Below, in pieces: positions 61,218-64,000 of a stretch of DNA of 64,000 bases; the first letter of the stretch is position 1; the number at the start of each line of letters is the position of its first letter. The notes below the pieces were generated by a model that had not been told where the DNA came from, did no database searches, and saw only the letters and a list, made by a program, of their open reading frames with translations. The translations under genes and the position numbers were made by a program. The DNA comes from Malus domestica (lineage: Eukaryota; Streptophyta; Magnoliopsida; Rosales; Rosaceae), in NCBI RefSeq assembly GCF_042453785.1, contig NC_091670.1, positions 33,119,501 to 33,183,500 on the forward strand. Reading direction: 5' to 3'.

Positions 61218-61320
61218 TGTGCTTTGGTTTTTCAGAAACATTGGCAAAGACTAATTTGGATGAGAACAATAGCAATAGGATGATGGAAATCATGTAAACA
61301 AAGTTGGCCTTGTGAACCAT
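60973..61320 (-). CDS. Probable small secreted peptide precursor (2 exons, 70 aa)
   Basis: Exon 1 (61320-61218) starts MVHKANFVYMISIILLLLFS with a clear signal peptide (cleavage probably after KLVFA or near residue 27). The intron (61217-61083) starts GTACTC, contains a CT repeat and ends TTGCAG. Exon 2 (61082-60973) continues in frame, NVAEKIISRSHLHVVAKEEE and PVHYKTVPFPGHGKKK, to a TAG. The precursor has no cysteines in its mature part. A conserved-looking, proline- and glycine-containing C-terminus with basic residues is typical of processed plant peptide hormones, but I do not recognise the family (not clearly CLE, CEP, PIP, IDA or RGF). The three terminal Lys codons lie in a run of ten A, so the exact end depends on base-call accuracy. 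Gene status is inferred from signal peptide plus splice phase only. Confidence 0.55.
61161..61214. repeat. (GA)n microsatellite in the intron of the small peptide gene
   Basis: GA run of about 50 bases a few bases from the splice donor; unspliced reading would give an LS repeat tail. Confidence 0.92.
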
Positions 61321-61738
61321 ATTGTATGATCAGCTCGAGATACAAGTTTGGCTCCGTTCCCATATAACTACTTACATTATATATAATGCGATGTCTAAAC
61401 GTCTTTTACATATTTTTTTGTACCAGTTATTGACCTAGAATTGGCCAAGTCAAGGGTTTTATCCCGTGTCATTTTATGAGTTTTCCATGCTCAACTTTAT
61501 AATTTGTTAAATTTTTATATTTCTTTCAATTTTTTTTTGCTAGCAATTTTGGAATTAATTTTTGTATAATCTTTGCTTCTTTTTTTTTTTTACGAACATT
61601 TTGATGTAAAAAATTGTTTATATTTTTGAGTTTTTTTATGAATAGGTGAAAAATGAACGGATAGTTATAGAGTTTTGGAGAAGTTTTGGTGTTGAATCTA
61701 ATTTGGATCAATTAGTAATATTACTTTGATTGTTAGAT

Positions 61739-62100
61739 TTAAATTTGAGCCGTTGGATCTTTTTTATTACCGTTCAAATTGATTAAATTGGATTGAGTCG
61801 TTTGATTAAAAAAAGATGCAGCTAGGTGCGCATCATTGGATCATAATCCACGATGTGCGATAACCAATGAATGACAACAACTCGCGCATCTCAGCCATAG
61901 AAACTGGGCTTGCTATGAGCCCGCCCGCACTGAATATTTCTATTATTTTCTTCTGACCAGCGGGCCCGTCACTCCCCCTTCATGCGCTCTGCAACTTGTT
62001 GTCCCCCTCGGCCCACTTGCATTTCTTATCCTTTCGGCGTGGATGCAAGATCCAAATATACATTCAAACCCAAATTCCTATTTTTCCCACCTCCTAAATA
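61739..62100. repeat. Local repeat Q, copy 1
   Basis: AAATTGATTAAATTGGATTG through GGCGTGGATGCAAGATCC recurs at 63722-64000 in the same orientation with about 10 percent differences and indels. Confidence 0.88.
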
Positions 62101-62195
62101 CATGCTTTGGAGATAATTTCGACCACAAACTTAGGTTTTATCCATAAACGTCCCACTCAAATTTATGTGCAAACAACTTGCACTTGCACCACATA

Positions 62196-62330
62196 ATTTC
62201 GGGATGCACGGTAGTTGGCTGCTGAAAAATTAGCAGTTCTTGCTGCTAGCTAATCATAGATGAACATGTGTTTAATCTGTGATTAAAAAATTAATTATGG
62301 TCCTTCGAGATAACAAAACAGTCACATAAA
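62196..62330. repeat. Local repeat R, copy 1
   Basis: GATGCACGGTAGTTGGCTGC through CCTTCGAGATAACAAAACAG recurs at 63080-63275, where it contains an extra ~65 bp. Confidence 0.88.
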
Positions 62331-62344
62331 TAGGGAAACAAGTT

Positions 62345-62677
62345 GGTGTTACCAAGACTAGTCGAACGAAGACGTGTGATTTGGATTTTTTTACATATCA
62401 AGCACACACCATTCATTTTTTGCTGATAGCTTGAAGGTGGCGTACGCCGTAGGTAACACCTACCAATTGCAACTTGGAAGTGAGCAACCAGTGGTAAGGA
62501 TGTTTTGGTCTGTGGTGGTGATATTTGGTAATTGGTGCTGCCAGCCGACGAGTTCTGTCCATTTTGTGGGCACAGCTGGAGATGCCCAAATGTGGAATTT
62601 TAGTCTTCAGTTCACCATCAAAATAAACAACACCATAAATTTCAAGATTGATATTTAATGATGACATACATTTTGAT
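62345..62677. repeat. Dispersed repeat R1, copy 2
   Basis: Counterpart of 6747-7094 with about 97 percent identity by eye, 55 kb away. It is followed by a short tandem run of AAATGC units (62680-62702). Confidence 0.85.
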
Positions 62678-62907
62678 TCAAATGCAAATGCAAATGCAAA
62701 TGCGACCACACACATAACAGTTACATTATTCCGGATGAAATGTTTTCGATGACGTTTACATATAATCAAGCTCTAGTTGAACACTCTTCGGATTCGAAAA
62801 TCATCTAAACTTGGCTAATTAGTTTTTTCTGAACAGAACAAAGCAAAGATGATACGCAAACGGTCCAAGAATTACAGTCTTATGCTTCTAAATTATTAAT
62901 CACGGTA

Positions 62908-63068
62908 CGAGAGAAATTTATTGAGATGAAAAAAAGAAGTTACACCTAATCAAGGAGGGACATAAACCTTATTCTTCATAAAGCAAAAATAACAAAATAC
63001 AAGAAAAGAGGGAGGGATATACACCTTACCCCTCTTGAACAAGAAAATACAAGAAAAAGAGAAGGGGG
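62908..63068. repeat. Local repeat P, copy 2
   Basis: Counterpart of 60310-60480; differs by an extra AG dinucleotide at its start and one G near its end. Confidence 0.9.
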
Positions 63069-63079
63069 AGACCGAATTT

Positions 63080-63275
63080 CGAGATGCACGGTAGTTGGCT
63101 ACTGAAAAATTAGCAATTCCTGCTACTAGCTAATCATAGATGAACACGTGTTTAATTTGTTATTAAAAAATTATTTACTTGGACACATATCCATCTGTGA
63201 TAGACAGCAACATGATCTACTGTTGATTTTTCAGCAGCCAAATTATGGTCCTTCGAGATAACAAAACAGTCAAAA
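63080..63275. repeat. Local repeat R, copy 2, containing a MITE-like inverted repeat
   Basis: TTGGCTACTGAAAAAT near 63095 and its near-perfect reverse complement ATTTTTCAGCAGCCAA near 63226 are ends of a ~150-bp palindromic unit. In copy 1 (62196-62330) the second arm is missing. Confidence 0.75.
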
Positions 63276-63721
63276 TCACGTGTTAATGAAATTGTGGAAA
63301 TTTCTTCTTGTTATTATGCTGAGGTTTCCAATGTCGACATGTCCATATATGGAGTTAAGCATGGAATAAAACAAAACTAATGATTAAGAGGTGATTTCCT
63401 CATTAATTTTTATCTTACACATACTCATCTTTTTTTAGTCTTTTATATATTTAATAAATCAAATCAATAAAGAGAAAACGACACTGCGAATATTACTACT
63501 TACGGTTTGGTTTAGTATAGCTAACCAAAATGATCGGTTCAAAAATTGAACTGAAATTGTTCGGAAAAAGAAGGCGAAAAACCGAAACCAAACCAATATG
63601 TCGGCTTTCTCGAAATTCAGTAATATCGATCGGCTTTTCGGTTCGGCTCGAGAATGGGCCTTCAGGTCAAATTTGTTGGGCTTATGATTTCAAGACCAAC
63701 AAAACCCAATTTTTATTACCG

Positions 63722-64000
63722 TTAAAATTGATTAAATTGGATTGAGTCGTTGGATTAAAAAAAGATGCAGCTAGGTGCACATCATTGGCTCATAATCCAG
63801 GAGTTGTGACAACCAATGAATGACAATGGCTTGAGCATCTCAGCCGTAGAAACTAGGCTTGCTTTGAGCCCGCCCGCATTGAATCTTCCTATTATGTTTC
63901 TTCTGACCAGAGGGCCCGCCACTCCCCCTCGGCCCACTTGCATTTCTTATCCATTCGGCGTGGATGCAAGATCCAAATATACACTCAAACCAAATTCCTA
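63722..64000. repeat. Local repeat Q, copy 2 (runs off the window)
   Basis: Counterpart of 61739-62100. Confidence 0.88.

Overview
The window looks like eudicot nuclear DNA from a repeat-rich, gene-poor region. Intron-containing genes, plant receptor kinases, plant retroelement lineages, an Au-like SINE and an RTE LINE all point that way. The transposon assemblage resembles what is known from Rosaceae such as apple or pear, but this rests on family recognition, not a search. Only two loci look like intact host genes. One is a 5-exon leucine-rich-repeat receptor kinase (2695-6676, minus strand, 1095 aa, non-RD kinase). The other is a probable 2-exon small secreted peptide gene (60973-61320, minus strand, 70 aa).

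Layout, left to right. 1-850 holds a broken LRR fragment related to the receptor kinase. 6747-7094 is a dispersed repeat that recurs at 62345-62677. 9238-10620 holds a MULE transposase N-terminal fragment and one exon of a receptor kinase. 13054-18147 is a young Copia retrotransposon (381-bp LTRs, 5-bp target duplication ATAAC) broken by a single extra base. From 19652 to 51496 there is a nested stack. A Helitron-like element A carries pieces of host genes (RHD3 GTPase, dehydroascorbate reductase, an FHA-domain gene). It is split by a Gypsy chromovirus (24536-49671, target duplication TAACC). The Gypsy is in turn split by a CACTA-type element (27414-31692, containing a 346-bp tandem repeat) and, inside its 3' LTR, by a second Helitron-like element B (34059-49520). 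B contains an RTE LINE with a 17-bp target duplication, another LTR-type non-autonomous element, and a chimeric gene fused from ceramide glucosyltransferase and BEACH-domain exons. From 51497 to 59021 there is a third member (C) of the same family with histone H3 exons, a deleted Copia element, and a 1.2-kb hAT element that has picked up an adenine/guanine permease fragment. 59022-64000 is scrambled low-copy repeats around the small peptide gene.

The main discovery is the Helitron-like family. Three copies share a right terminus ending in CTTTAGACTAAAG, and two share a left terminus with a CGCG-GCAA-CGCG hairpin. The captured exons whose splice sites could be followed lie on the minus strand. 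The unbroken 5' LTR of the Gypsy element gives the exact empty site of copy B (A^T, no target duplication). Coordinates of exons and termini were read by eye; homology calls are from memory of the protein families and were not tested by search.
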